Source: Anaerolineae bacterium
Lineage (GTDB): Bacteria; Chloroflexota; Anaerolineae; B4-G1
Length of the DNA: 28,467 nt
Direction of reading: 5' to 3'
Assembly: GCA_030612585.1 (NCBI GenBank)
Contig: JAUWNP010000039.1
Span: forward strand, 1 to 28,467
A program made the translations under genes and the position numbers. Below the pieces are notes generated by a model, which searched no databases, was not told the origin of the DNA, and saw only the letters and a list, made by a program, of their open reading frames with translations. This document shows positions 1 through 7,880 of this stretch, piece after piece; the first letter of the stretch is position 1; every line of letters begins with the position of its first letter.

Positions 1-155
1 ACGAAACCCAAAAGCGCTTGGGAGGCCACAGAGTGCGTCTAGTGGCATGCCGGCCGTTGAGGGTGGGGTTGATGAATTTGCCAAACGCCGCAGAAGGGCT
101 CTGAAGGGCCTTAGAGGGCCTCAGAACTGCTACGATTCCCCGCGGCTGAAACTAC
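1..155. other. Upstream stretch with no convincing gene
   Basis: I see no supportable coding region here. An open frame runs from 47 to 313, but it crosses the nusA promoter and two leader hairpins and its product resembles no family. Short direct repeats of GGGCCT type lie around 95-122. rimP, which usually precedes nusA, is not recognisable. The first bases may hold the end of an upstream gene that cannot be judged from this window. Confidence 0.4.
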
Positions 156-184
156 TTGCGCGTTCAAGGCGTCTATGTTATAAT
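156..184 (+). promoter_or_regulatory. Sigma70-type promoter of the nusA operon
   Basis: TTGCGC (156-161) and a perfect TATAAT (179-184) are separated by exactly 17 bp. The predicted start near 191 would give a leader of about 230 nt before nusA. This is the only strong promoter seen ahead of the seven-gene operon, so it probably drives all of it. Confidence 0.75.
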
Positions 185-234
185 TTAGTCAGTACGTGGG
201 AGGGGTGGCGGAGAAGTGGATATGGGCGGGGTGG

Positions 235-259
235 GAGAAGTGGGCAAGCCCCACTTTTC
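235..259 (+). terminator. Terminator-like hairpin in the nusA leader
   Basis: GAGAAGTGGG (235-244) pairs with CCCACTTTTC (250-259) over 10 bp, including one G-T pair, around a 5-nt loop. The 3' arm carries TTTT and is followed by CTTCG. It lies between the promoter and nusA, so it could act as an attenuator. Because the T-run is largely inside the stem, classical termination is uncertain. Confidence 0.45.
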
Positions 260-298
260 TTCGTATATGGCAGCCAAGGCATAACTGCCCGTATTGCT

Positions 299-321
299 CC
301 GCCGGGTCGCTGACCCGGCGG
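299..321 (+). repeat. Perfect palindrome in the nusA leader
   Basis: CCGCCGGGTC (299-308) and GACCCGGCGG (312-321) form a perfect 10-bp stem with a 3-nt loop. No T-tract follows, so it is not a classical terminator. It sits about 100 nt before the chosen nusA start. It may be a dispersed palindromic element or part of leader RNA structure. Confidence 0.6.
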
Positions 322-422
322 CTTCAGCAGAATATTGAGAGGCGGTGATTAACTATGAGCCGCTTAACAAATTTGGCTTGCGACCAAGCGGGGAATCACA
401 CATCCCCGTCAGCAGGAGAGGG

Positions 423-2417
423 ATGATGAAGTCGGAGTTCTTACTGGCATTCAATCAAATCTGTAGCGATCGCGGCTTATCCAGGGAAGTCGTGCTCGAT
501 GTCCTGCAGGTGGCGTTGGTGTCCGCCTACCGGCGCGACAGCGATGCCAACACCCCCCAAAATGTTACGAGCCAGATTGACCTGGAGACCGGACAGGCGC
601 GTATCTTCGTCGAGAAGCAGGTGGTAGAGACAATCACTGATCCTGAACAGGAGATTACTCTGGCGAACGCGCGTGTTATCCAGCCTGATGTCGAAGTGGG
701 GGATGAGGTGATGGTTGAAAGCACCCCCAAGAACTTCGGGCGCATCGCGGCGCAGACCGCCAAGCAGGTCATCCTGCAACGCATCCGCGAAGCCGAACGG
801 GAAGCGCAATACACTCGTTATGTCCAGCAGGAAGGAGAGATTGTCCACGGCACGGTGCAGAGCATCACGCCGCAGGCCGTGAGGTTGCACCTTGAAGGCA
901 CTGATGCGCTCTTGCCGCGCAGCCAGCAGGTGCCCGGCGAGCGTTACACCCTTCATCAGCGTCTGCGGGCCTACGTGCTGGAGGTCCGTAAGACCGGTCG
1001 TGGCCCACAAGTCACTGTCTCGCGCAGCCACAAGAATATGCTGCGCCGGCTGCTGGAACTGGAGGTGCCCGAGATTTTCAACGGCACGGTCGAGATCAGA
1101 TCCATCTCCCGCGAGGCGGGTTCCCGCTCCAAGGTCGCCGTCGCTGCCCGCCAGCCCGGAGTAGACCCAGTGGGAGCCTGTGTAGGCATGCGTGGTGTGC
1201 GCATCCAGTCAATTGTAAACGAACTGGGTGGGGAGAAGATTGATATCATCGAGTGGAGCCCTGACACAGCCTCTTTCATTGCCAAGGCACTCAGCCCGGC
1301 CAAAGTGCTGAGCGTGCAACTGGAGGAGGGCCCAGCCGAGGGGAAGACCGCCAGCGTAGTCGTGCCCGACGGCCAACTCTCGCTGGCCATCGGGCGGGCC
1401 GGACAAAACGCGCGGTTAGCAGCGAAACTGACCAGCTGGCGTATTGACATTCAGAGCGTCACCGAGGCAGCCACCTGGGCGCTGCGGCAGGTGAACCAAG
1501 ACCCCGATGTTCTGCCCGCACTGGGCTTGGTGGCTGAACTGCTTCCCACCGTCGCCGGTATTCTGCGCCGGTACGAACAAGAGAGGCTGCCCTATAGTGG
1601 CGAAGAACTTCGCACCCTACGGCAGGTAATCGAGGGGGTTGGGGGTTATTACGCTTCGATACGCGACGCCGAACGAGCGCGTCTTATGGCAGAAGAGACA
1701 GCTCGTCGTGCAGTCATTGATGCCGCCGAGGCTGAGCGCCGCGCGGCTATCGAAGCCGCCCTCGCTCTCATCCCACCCCAGTCCCACGAGATTTCGCTGA
1801 CCGAGATAGACCTCAGCACACGCGTGTTTAGTCACCTGGAACGAGCCAGGCTGACGACCGTTGGGGATGTGATGAAATGCCTGGCCGAGGGAGACGAAGG
1901 GCTGCTGAAACTGGATGGCATTGGCCCCAAGAGCCTGGCCGAGGTCAAGCGATGCATCGAGGCATTGGCATTGCCGAAGGTCGAGGAGGTCATTCCTACG
2001 GAGGAGGAGACCGCCGCCGAAGTGGAGGCAGAAGCAGCATTGCCCCCCAAGCCAGCACCCGAAGTACCGGTCGCAGTTGTAGATATGGTGGCCGCAGAAG
2101 CAGCCATAGAAACGGAAGCGGCTGTAATAGAAGAAGCCTTAGAGGAAGAAGTTCCTACGCCAGAGGTCGCTCTGGAGGCCGTTGAGGAAACACCGGTTGA
2201 GGAAGCCGTAGCCGAAGAGGTCCCGGTCTTGGCGAAGGTCCAAGAACTCCCATTCGAGGAAGAAGGGGAAACCGAGGCTGAATTAGAGGAAGGGCGTAAG
2301 CGAGAGCGCCGCCTCCGCCGGCAACTGGTCTACGATGAGGAGTCAGGTGAGATCGTCGCTCTCCGCCGGCGCAAGAGGGACGAGGACATTGGCGAGTGGA
2401 AAGAGTACCTGGGGTAA
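423..2417 (+). CDS. nusA: Transcription termination/antitermination factor NusA
   Basis: NusA binds RNA polymerase and nascent RNA and modulates pausing, termination and antitermination. Numbered from the ATG at 423 (664 aa), the N-terminal domain covers about 1-125. An S1 domain follows at about 135-206, then two KH domains, with the turn GMRG near 255 and IGRAGQNAR at 323. After an Ala/Glu-rich helical stretch, residues 455-517 form a helix-hairpin-helix unit (LDGIGPKSL) resembling the RNA polymerase alpha C-terminal domain. An acidic Glu/Ala/Pro tail runs from about 520 to 620, and the last 41 residues are basic. I chose ATG 423/426 because AGGAG (414-418) lies just upstream and MKSEF matches the usual family start; a GTG at 345 would add 26 residues of unfamiliar sequence. 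The family is normally 350-500 aa, so the tail is long. First gene of the operon. Confidence 0.95.
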   Translation: MMKSEFLLAFNQICSDRGLSREVVLDVLQVALVSAYRRDSDANTPQNVTSQIDLETGQARIFVEKQVVETITDPEQEITLANARVIQPDVEVGDEVMVESTPKNFGRIAAQTAKQVILQRIREAEREAQYTRYVQQEGEIVHGTVQSITPQAVRLHLEGTDALLPRSQQVPGERYTLHQRLRAYVLEVRKTGRGPQVTVSRSHKNMLRRLLELEVPEIFNGTVEIRSISREAGSRSKVAVAARQPGVDPVGACVGMRGVRIQSIVNELGGEKIDIIEWSPDTASFIAKALSPAKVLSVQLEEGPAEGKTASVVVPDGQLSLAIGRAGQNARLAAKLTSWRIDIQSVTEAATWALRQVNQDPDVLPALGLVAELLPTVAGILRRYEQERLPYSGEELRTLRQVIEGVGGYYASIRDAERARLMAEETARRAVIDAAEAERRAAIEAALALIPPQSHEISLTEIDLSTRVFSHLERARLTTVGDVMKCLAEGDEGLLKLDGIGPKSLAEVKRCIEALALPKVEEVIPTEEETAAEVEAEAALPPKPAPEVPVAVVDMVAAEAAIETEAAVIEEALEEEVPTPEVALEAVEETPVEEAVAEEVPVLAKVQELPFEEEGETEAELEEGRKRERRLRRQLVYDEESGEIVALRRRKRDEDIGEWKEYLG

Positions 2418-2424
2418 TGACTGT

Positions 2425-2784
2425 ATGGGCAAGCAACCGCGGCGACTCAAGCATGTTCCGCAACGCACCTGTGTTGCCTGCCGCACGGTGCGGCCCAAGC
2501 GGGAGTTGGTGCGCATTGTGCGGCTTTCTTCAAGTGGGGCCGAGGGTGTGGTGATGGTGGACGAGACGGGCAAGCGCAGTGGACGAGGGGCTTATCTGTG
2601 CCGTCAGCGCGGTTGCTGGGAGACAGCACTGGCACAGCGGCAACTGGGGCGGACACTAAAGACAACGCTGACCGCTGAAACCGAAGCCCAGTTGCGGGAA
2701 TATGCGTCTGAGTTGCCTCGCCTCCTGGCAACGGGAACAGAGGAGAGTGAGGAGGCAGTGAAGGGAGTGAGTATAGATGAGTGA
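2425..2784 (+). CDS. rnpM: YlxR-family RNA-binding protein (RNase P modulator RnpM)
   Basis: This 119-residue protein is a small basic member of the YlxR family, reported in Bacillus to bind and modulate RNase P RNA. The signature is visible: RTCVACR at 14-20 followed by PKRELVRIVR, and a central GRGAYLC segment. The start is the ATG 8 nt after the nusA stop; longer in-frame starts would run into nusA. Its last codons overlap infB in an ATGAGTGA arrangement (infB ATG at 2777, stop at 2782-2784), which suggests translational coupling. Position between nusA and infB is the classical one for ylxR. The C-terminus is longer and more acidic than in minimal members. Confidence 0.88.
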   Translation: MGKQPRRLKHVPQRTCVACRTVRPKRELVRIVRLSSSGAEGVVMVDETGKRSGRGAYLCRQRGCWETALAQRQLGRTLKTTLTAETEAQLREYASELPRLLATGTEESEEAVKGVSIDE

Positions 2785-4582
2785 GCAAGTAGAGGCACAG
2801 GAAAAGCGAATAGTCGAAATCCCGGACTTCCTGACAGTGCGCCAATTGGCTGGACTGATGGACGTTAGCCCCATTGTCATGATCAAAGAATTGATGAACG
2901 CTGGCGTCATGGCGAACATCAACCAGCAGATTGATTACGAAACGGCTGCCATCGTAGCCCAGGAGATGGGGGTCGAGCCCAGGGAGGAAACGCCGCTTAT
3001 CTCTGAGGAAGCCGCCGAAGAGGGGCTGACACTGCTCTGGGAACGGTTCTACGCCAGCGAAGACCCGGCGAAACTCAAACCTCGGCCGCCGGTTGTCACC
3101 GTTCTAGGCCACGTGGATCACGGTAAGACCTCGTTGCTGGACGCCATCCGCCACACCGACGTATTGGACAGTGAGGTGGGAGGAATCACACAACACATTG
3201 GGGCCTACCAGGTCGAGCACGATGGGCGCAGTATCACCTTCCTTGACACCCCGGGCCACGAGGCTTTTACCGCGATGCGTGCCCGGGGGGCTCACACCAC
3301 CGACATCGCTGTGTTGGTCGTGGCCGCCGACGATGGTGTGATGCCTCAGACTGTTGAGGCCATCAGCCACGCCCGGGCTGCCCGCGTCCCCATCATCATC
3401 GCTCTCAACAAAACAGATAAACCCACCGCCCAACCCGACCTGACGAAACAACAGTTAGCCGATATGGGCCTGGTTTCCGACGACTGGGGAGGAACCACGC
3501 TGTGCGTCCCCGTCTCAGCGAAGAAGAAAACCGGCTTGGACGACCTGCTGGAAGCCATCCTGCTCGTCGTGGATTCTGTTGAGATCAAGGCCAACCCCGA
3601 CCGGCCCGCTGTGGGGACAGCATTGGAGGGACACCTGGACCGTGCCCGTGGCGCGACCGCCACTGTGCTGGTACAGAACGGCACATTGCGCGTGGGCGAT
3701 ACCGTGGTGATTGGCCTGGTTCACGGCCGCGTGCGCAAGATGCTTGATGAGGCCGGCCGTCCCATTCAGGAAGCACCACCCTCGACGCCGGCCTTGATCC
3801 TGGGCCTCTCCGGCGTACCCGAGGCGGGGGATATGTTCAAGGTTGTGCCTGACAGGCGCACTGCGCGGGCCATCGTCGCCAGGCGCAGGGAAAAACTGGC
3901 CGCCCGGGCCACCGCCCCGCCCAATGTCTTCACTCTCGACGACTTCTCCCGCCGCATCCAGGCCGGACAGACCAAAGAACTCACCCTGATTGTCAAAACC
4001 GACGTCCAAGGTTCCATTGAACCCATCGTCAGTTCGCTGGAGAAACTGGGCGATGAGGACCTGAAGGTCAACATCCTGCACGCCGCTGCGGGCACCATCG
4101 GCGAATCGGACATCAATCTGGCCATCGCCACCCGCGCTATCGTCGTCGGCTTCCAGGTATACCCCGATCCGGCTGCCCGCCGCCTGGCGGAGAGCAAGGG
4201 CGTGGGCATCCGCACCTACGACATAATCTACAAACTGATAGACGAGGTGGACAAGGCTCTCAAGGGGCTGCTAGAGCCGACCTACGCGGATGTAGTGATC
4301 GGCGAGGCCGAGGTACGAGACACATTCAACATTCCCAAAGTCGGCACCGTGGCCGGGTGTCACGTTCGCCAGGGGCAGGCGCGGCGCAACGCCCGCGCGC
4401 GTGTCTTGCGAGGCGAGAAGCAACTGTACGATGGTTATGTCACCTCGCTCAAGCGGTTCGAAAAGGATGCGCGAGAGGTGCGAACGGGCTTCGAGTGTGG
4501 CGTGGGGCTGGAGGACTTCAACGACTTCGCCGTCGGCGACGTGATCCAGTTCTACGTGAAGGAGAGGCAGGAGATTGCGTAA
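2777..4582 (+). CDS. infB: Translation initiation factor IF-2
   Basis: IF-2 is the GTPase that brings fMet-tRNA to the 30S subunit and promotes subunit joining. At 601 aa this is a compact form. A short IF2_N domain occupies about 12-70 (MDVSPIVMIKELMNAG), without the long variable N-terminal region of enterobacterial IF-2. The GTPase motifs are all present: G1 GHVDHGKT at 111-118, G2 GGITQHIG, G3 DTPGH from 157, G4 NKTD from 211, and G5 SAKKK. Beta-barrel domain II, domain III and the C-terminal fMet-tRNA-binding barrel follow, ending in FYVKERQEIA. It starts inside the end of rnpM and is followed 15 nt later by rbfA. Confidence 0.97.
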   Translation: MSEQVEAQEKRIVEIPDFLTVRQLAGLMDVSPIVMIKELMNAGVMANINQQIDYETAAIVAQEMGVEPREETPLISEEAAEEGLTLLWERFYASEDPAKLKPRPPVVTVLGHVDHGKTSLLDAIRHTDVLDSEVGGITQHIGAYQVEHDGRSITFLDTPGHEAFTAMRARGAHTTDIAVLVVAADDGVMPQTVEAISHARAARVPIIIALNKTDKPTAQPDLTKQQLADMGLVSDDWGGTTLCVPVSAKKKTGLDDLLEAILLVVDSVEIKANPDRPAVGTALEGHLDRARGATATVLVQNGTLRVGDTVVIGLVHGRVRKMLDEAGRPIQEAPPSTPALILGLSGVPEAGDMFKVVPDRRTARAIVARRREKLAARATAPPNVFTLDDFSRRIQAGQTKELTLIVKTDVQGSIEPIVSSLEKLGDEDLKVNILHAAAGTIGESDINLAIATRAIVVGFQVYPDPAARRLAESKGVGIRTYDIIYKLIDEVDKALKGLLEPTYADVVIGEAEVRDTFNIPKVGTVAGCHVRQGQARRNARARVLRGEKQLYDGYVTSLKRFEKDAREVRTGFECGVGLEDFNDFAVGDVIQFYVKERQEIA

Positions 4583-4597
4583 TGAGTCGGGCGTGGC

Positions 4598-4975
4598 ATG
4601 AGCAGAAAATATCAACGTCGGGTCTCTGACCTGATCCGTACTCACCTGACAGACCTTCTGGGGCGGAAAGCCAACGATCCGCGCTTGCAGATGGTCACCA
4701 TCACCGACGTGACCATTACGCCCGATGCCCTCCGCGCGGATGTGCATTTCAGCGTGCTGGGCGGAGCCGAGGCACAAGCGGAGGTGCAGGCCGGCCTGGA
4801 AAGCGCAGCCGGCTGGCTGCGGCACAAGTTGGGTCGCCGGCTGCGGCTGCGCAATACTCCAGAACTGGTCTTCCACTACGATCCCTCGCTGGAGCGTGGT
4901 GAACACATCGCCAGCATCCTCGACGAATTGGGGCTCAGTGACGACAAACAAGAACATAACCCTGAAACAGGCTAG
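4598..4975 (+). CDS. rbfA: 30S ribosome-binding factor RbfA
   Basis: RbfA is a KH-fold protein needed for late 30S maturation and 16S rRNA 5'-end processing. The 125-residue product shows the family pattern: SRKYQRRVSDLIRTHL at the N-terminus, the NDPRLQMVTITDV strand, DALRADVHFSVLG, and the R-L-R-TPELVFHYD segment with the terminal ERGEHI helix. Length is normal. It lies 15 nt after infB. The downstream phosphoesterase start codon is inside its 3' end, giving a 38-bp overlap. Confidence 0.95.
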   Translation: MSRKYQRRVSDLIRTHLTDLLGRKANDPRLQMVTITDVTITPDALRADVHFSVLGGAEAQAEVQAGLESAAGWLRHKLGRRLRLRNTPELVFHYDPSLERGEHIASILDELGLSDDKQEHNPETG

Positions 4976-5921
4976 CCAACTTATCCGGTCGGCCCACCGC
5001 CCCCTGCTTATATGTCACATCGCTCCCGACGGCGACGCCATCGGTAGCCTGACGGGTCTGGGCCGGGCACTACGTCACGAAGGCCTGGAACCAATCATGG
5101 CTTGCTCGGACCCCGTTTCTGCCCGCTTCAACTACATTCCCTATGTCGGGGCCATAGTGCAAGACGTTAGTGCATCCTTCGACCTTGTCATCTCCCTCGA
5201 CTGTTCCGACCTGAAACGGCTCGGCCACTTTCCGCAGATGCCGACTTTCAGGAGTGTACCGCTGCTCAACATTGACCACCACCTGACCAATCTAGATTTT
5301 GGCGACGTCAATCTGGTGGACCCCCAGGCCTCGTCCACTGCCGAGGTCGTGCTACGGCTGCTGGAGTACATGGCCCTTCCGCTCGACGCCGAACTGGCCA
5401 CTTGTTTGTTGACCGGCATCGTCGCCGACACGCGCGGCCTCCGCACAAGCAATGTCACCATCCAGGTGATGGATGCCGCACTACGGCTGATGAAGGCCGG
5501 AGCATCGCTCCCTTACATCACACATCACACCCTTGACCGCCGTCCTACAACTGCGATCCGCCTGTGGGGGGCAACACTGGCCCAGTTGCACATCGAAGAC
5601 CGTGTGATCTGGACCAGCATCCCATTGGCAATGCGTCGCACGGCAGGCTACGCGGGTAACGGTGACGCAGGATTGGTCAGTTTCCTCGTCAGTGGCGACG
5701 ATGCTGACGTCGCCGTTGTCTTCGTCGAGCGCGAGGATGGCCGCATTGAGGTCGGTCTACGCGCAGTGCCCGGCTTCGACGTCGCACAGGTGGCACTCCA
5801 ACTGGGTGGCGGCGGTCACGCTCCTGCTGCCGGTTGCAACCTCCCCGGACCGCTGGAGGAAGCCCAGGCCCGGGTGTTGGCTGCCCTTCGGGCCGATTTG
5901 GCTCGCCAGCGCCATACATAA
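4938..5921 (+). CDS. nrnA: DHH/DHHA1 phosphoesterase, NrnA-type (nanoRNase / pAp phosphatase)
   Basis: NrnA-type enzymes degrade 2-5-nt RNA oligomers and in many bacteria also dephosphorylate pAp. The 327-residue product has the DHH catalytic motifs: PDGDAIGS with D31 and D33, the strand VISLDCSD, and the hallmark DHH at 113-115 (NIDHHLTN). The DHHA1 domain carries GGGGHAPAAG from residue 290. The start is the GTG at 4938; the frame stays open further upstream, but that part lies wholly inside rbfA and has no family similarity. The 38-bp overlap with rbfA suggests coupling. The rbfA-nrnA-truB-ribF order is common in Gram-positive bacteria and Chloroflexota. The substrate cannot be decided from sequence alone. 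Confidence 0.9.
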   Translation: MTTNKNITLKQASQLIRSAHRPLLICHIAPDGDAIGSLTGLGRALRHEGLEPIMACSDPVSARFNYIPYVGAIVQDVSASFDLVISLDCSDLKRLGHFPQMPTFRSVPLLNIDHHLTNLDFGDVNLVDPQASSTAEVVLRLLEYMALPLDAELATCLLTGIVADTRGLRTSNVTIQVMDAALRLMKAGASLPYITHHTLDRRPTTAIRLWGATLAQLHIEDRVIWTSIPLAMRRTAGYAGNGDAGLVSFLVSGDDADVAVVFVEREDGRIEVGLRAVPGFDVAQVALQLGGGGHAPAAGCNLPGPLEEAQARVLAALRADLARQRHT

Positions 5922-5960
5922 GATGCAACACGCTTCCCAGGCATGCTCGGCAACACACCT

Positions 5961-6899
5961 ATGAGCGACGGGATCCTCAACATCAACAAACCCCGCGGCC
6001 CGACTTCCCACGATGTCGTGGACCGCGTTCGCGTGCTGACCGGCATCCGCCGCGTGGGACACGCCGGCACGCTCGACCCGCTGGCAACCGGCGTGTTGCT
6101 CGTCTGCGTCGGGCGGGCCACACGCGTGGCCGAGTACCTGGTGGCCGGCCAGAAGGTCTACCGTGCCTGCGCGCGTCTGGGGATCACCACCGACACCTAT
6201 GATGCCGATGGACAGGTGGTGGCGGAAGCGCCGGTCAAGGCGAACCGCGCCCAGGTCGAGGTAGCGCTGGCACAGTTCCGGGGCTCGATCGCGCAGGTAC
6301 CGCCGATGTACTCAGCAGTCAAACACAAGGGCACACCGCTTCACCGGCTGGCCCGCCGAGGCGTCGATGTGGAAAGGCTTCCTATCAAGGCGCGCCAGGT
6401 GGAAATCTTTCGCCTGGAACTCACTGCCTGGGATCCGCCGGAGTGCACGCTGGAGGTAACCTGCTCGCCGGGGACTTATGTGCGCGCGCTGGCCCATGAC
6501 CTGGGACAGGCCCTCGATTGCGGGGCTCATATCACCCGACTGGCCCGCCTGGCGAGCGGTGACTTCCACCTGGAGGACGCCGTCACGTTGGAGGAGTTAA
6601 CCCAGGCAGCAGCCGAGGAGTGCTGGCCCGACCTGTTGCACCCCATGGACGCGGCACTGGCCCGCTTCCCGGCGTTGTACCTGGACGCGGACGCGGCGCG
6701 GCGGCTGTGCTCAGGACAGACAGTGGAGGCGCAGGGGTGTGTAGATGTAGGGGTGGAGGCGGGCGAGAATGATGAGGTTGCGCACCTGGGTCGTGCCTAT
6801 GGGCCTGATGAGATCTTCCTGGCACTCGTGGCTTATGACCCGGCGACCGGCCTCTGGCGGCCCCGCAAGGTGTTCTGCTCGCCGGAGCGCTTTTTCTAG
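5961..6899 (+). CDS. truB: tRNA pseudouridine(55) synthase TruB
   Basis: TruB isomerises U55 in the T-loop of nearly all tRNAs. The 312-residue protein begins with the family N-terminus GILNINKPRGPTSHDVV and carries the catalytic aspartate D39 in HAGTLDPLATG. KVYRACARLGITTDTYDADG, PPMYSAVKHKG and the CSPGTYVRALAHDLG segment are typical, and the C-terminal 70 residues look like a PUA-type RNA-binding domain. An in-frame ATG at 5943 is possible but adds residues foreign to the family, and neither start has a strong ribosome-binding site. The stop codon runs directly into an 11-G tract before ribF. Confidence 0.95.
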   Translation: MSDGILNINKPRGPTSHDVVDRVRVLTGIRRVGHAGTLDPLATGVLLVCVGRATRVAEYLVAGQKVYRACARLGITTDTYDADGQVVAEAPVKANRAQVEVALAQFRGSIAQVPPMYSAVKHKGTPLHRLARRGVDVERLPIKARQVEIFRLELTAWDPPECTLEVTCSPGTYVRALAHDLGQALDCGAHITRLARLASGDFHLEDAVTLEELTQAAAEECWPDLLHPMDAALARFPALYLDADAARRLCSGQTVEAQGCVDVGVEAGENDEVAHLGRAYGPDEIFLALVAYDPATGLWRPRKVFCSPERFF

Positions 6900-6909
6900 G
6901 GGGGGGGGG
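6899..6909 (+). repeat. 11-G homopolymer before ribF
   Basis: Eleven consecutive G residues start at the last base of the truB stop codon and end 2 nt before the ribF ATG. The tract occupies the position of the ribF Shine-Dalgarno sequence. Homopolymers of this length are prone to slippage during replication and sequencing. Confidence 0.8.
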
Positions 6910-6911
6910 CG

Positions 6912-7880
6912 ATGCGCGTCGTCCACGACCCGGCGCACATCTCTCTGCGCCCCCCGTCCAGGGGGGGAGAGCAGGGCGGGTACGTGACCATCGGTGTCTT
7001 CGACGGCATCCACCGGGGCCACCAGCAACTCATCACCCAGATGGTGGAGGCGGCCCACTCGACTAACGGCATCGCCGCCGCCCTCACCTTCGACCCCCAC
7101 CCGGCGACCGCGCTGGGCCACGAGCCCCTGCCGCTGCTGACGACGGTGGAGGAGCGCGCCGAGTTACTGGCCGCACTGGGGCTTGATGTTTTGGTCGTGC
7201 TCCCCTTCACCCCCGCCACAGCCCGCACCCCGGCCACCGATTTCGTCGAACCGCTGGTGCAACACCTCCGTCTGGTTGAACTATGGGCCGGCCCCGACTT
7301 CGCGCTCGGCCACCGGCGCGAGGGGAACATCTCGTTTTTGCGGCGCTTGGGGGCAGAGCGCGGGTTCACCGTGCGCGTCGTAGAGCCACTGGTGTGGGAG
7401 GAAGCCCTGGTGAGCAGCAGCCGCGTGCGGGCCGCGCTGAAGGCAGGAGACATCCCCCAGGCGACCGGCTGTCTGGGCCGTCCCTACCGGCTGGCTGGTC
7501 TCGTCACCACCACCTTCTCTCCCCCCCTAGAGGAGGGGGTAGGAGTGCCCACGGCCAACATCTCCCCTTCACCTGAGCGGTTGATCCCCGCCGGTGGGGT
7601 CTACGCCTGCCTGGCACACACCGAACGGTTGGGGGTCCGCCCGGCGGTGGTCAACGTCGTCGCCCGCCCCACGCCCCCCTCCCCCCGGAAGTGGGAGGGG
7701 GATGAAACGTCGGTCGTCGAAGCACATCTACTCGACTTCGACGGAGATCTCTGCGACCAGGTACTGACACTCGATTTCATCGCTCGTCTGCGAGACGAAC
7801 GGGCCTTCCCCACCCTCGACGCGCTGGTGGCGCAGATTCACGACGATATCGCCCAGGTGCGGGTCGTCTTGGGAATGTAA
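6912..7880 (+). CDS. ribF: Bifunctional riboflavin kinase / FAD synthetase, interrupted by palindrome-coded segments
   Basis: RibF phosphorylates riboflavin to FMN and adenylates FMN to FAD. The 322-residue protein has the nucleotidyltransferase motif IGVFDGIHRGHQ near residues 27-38 and SSRVRAAL, then the kinase domain with PTAN, GGVYAC, ARPT and VEAHLLDFDGDL. Three short proline/glycine segments do not fit the family: PPSRGGEQGG at the N-terminus, SPPLEEG directly before GVPTAN, and TPPSPRKWEG after ARPT. Each is encoded by a G/C palindrome (see the repeat entries). The second replaces the usual glycine/arginine loop ahead of PTAN, which helps bind ATP in the kinase, so kinase activity may be altered. 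The HxGH-type motif, PTAN and the glutamate of VEAH remain. Last gene of the operon. Confidence 0.9.
   Translation: MRVVHDPAHISLRPPSRGGEQGGYVTIGVFDGIHRGHQQLITQMVEAAHSTNGIAAALTFDPHPATALGHEPLPLLTTVEERAELLAALGLDVLVVLPFTPATARTPATDFVEPLVQHLRLVELWAGPDFALGHRREGNISFLRRLGAERGFTVRVVEPLVWEEALVSSSRVRAALKAGDIPQATGCLGRPYRLAGLVTTTFSPPLEEGVGVPTANISPSPERLIPAGGVYACLAHTERLGVRPAVVNVVARPTPPSPRKWEGDETSVVEAHLLDFDGDLCDQVLTLDFIARLRDERAFPTLDALVAQIHDDIAQVRVVLGM
6942..6975. repeat. G/C palindrome, copy A (in ribF)
   Basis: CCCCCC (6950-6955), then GTCCA, then a run of seven G (6961-6967) form a hairpin core, flanked by TCT and AGA-type arms. It is read in frame as LRPPSRGGEQGG at the ribF N-terminus, just before the conserved first strand. 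Confidence 0.6.
7515..7545. repeat. G/C palindrome, copy B (in ribF)
   Basis: CTCCCCCCC faces GAGGGGG-type sequence around TAGAG. It is read in frame as SPPLEEGVG immediately before the kinase PTAN motif. It shares the C-run, 4-6-nt centre and G-run layout of copies A, C and D. Confidence 0.6.
7674..7702. repeat. G/C palindrome, copy C (in ribF)
   Basis: CCCCCTCCC (7675-7683) and GGGAGGGGG (7693-7701) are perfect inverted repeats separated by 9 nt. It is read in frame as TPPSPRKWEGD, inserted between the ARPT motif and the VEAHLLDF strand of the kinase domain. Confidence 0.65.

Noticed and set aside
198..240. tRNA-Ser/Leu-like start (GGAGGGGTGGCGGAG) in the nusA leader
   Set aside because: No anticodon arm or T-loop sequence (GTTCGAATC type) follows, so no cloverleaf can be formed.
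47..313. Open frame of 88 codons before nusA
   Set aside because: It spans the nusA promoter and two leader hairpins, has no ribosome-binding site and no family resemblance.
345..422. Upstream GTG start for nusA
   Set aside because: The extra 26 residues are unlike NusA, and a better ribosome-binding site lies before 423/426.
477..1031. Long antisense frame inside nusA
   Set aside because: It is a shadow of the nusA codon pattern with no recognisable domain. Similar antisense frames in infB, rbfA, polA and gyrA were dropped for the same reason.
4725..4937. N-terminal extension of the DHH phosphoesterase
   Set aside because: It lies wholly inside rbfA in another frame and has no family similarity; the GTG at 4938 gives the normal length.
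6900..6990. FMN riboswitch controlling ribF
   Set aside because: None of the conserved FMN-aptamer segments is present, and ribF is internal to the nusA operon.
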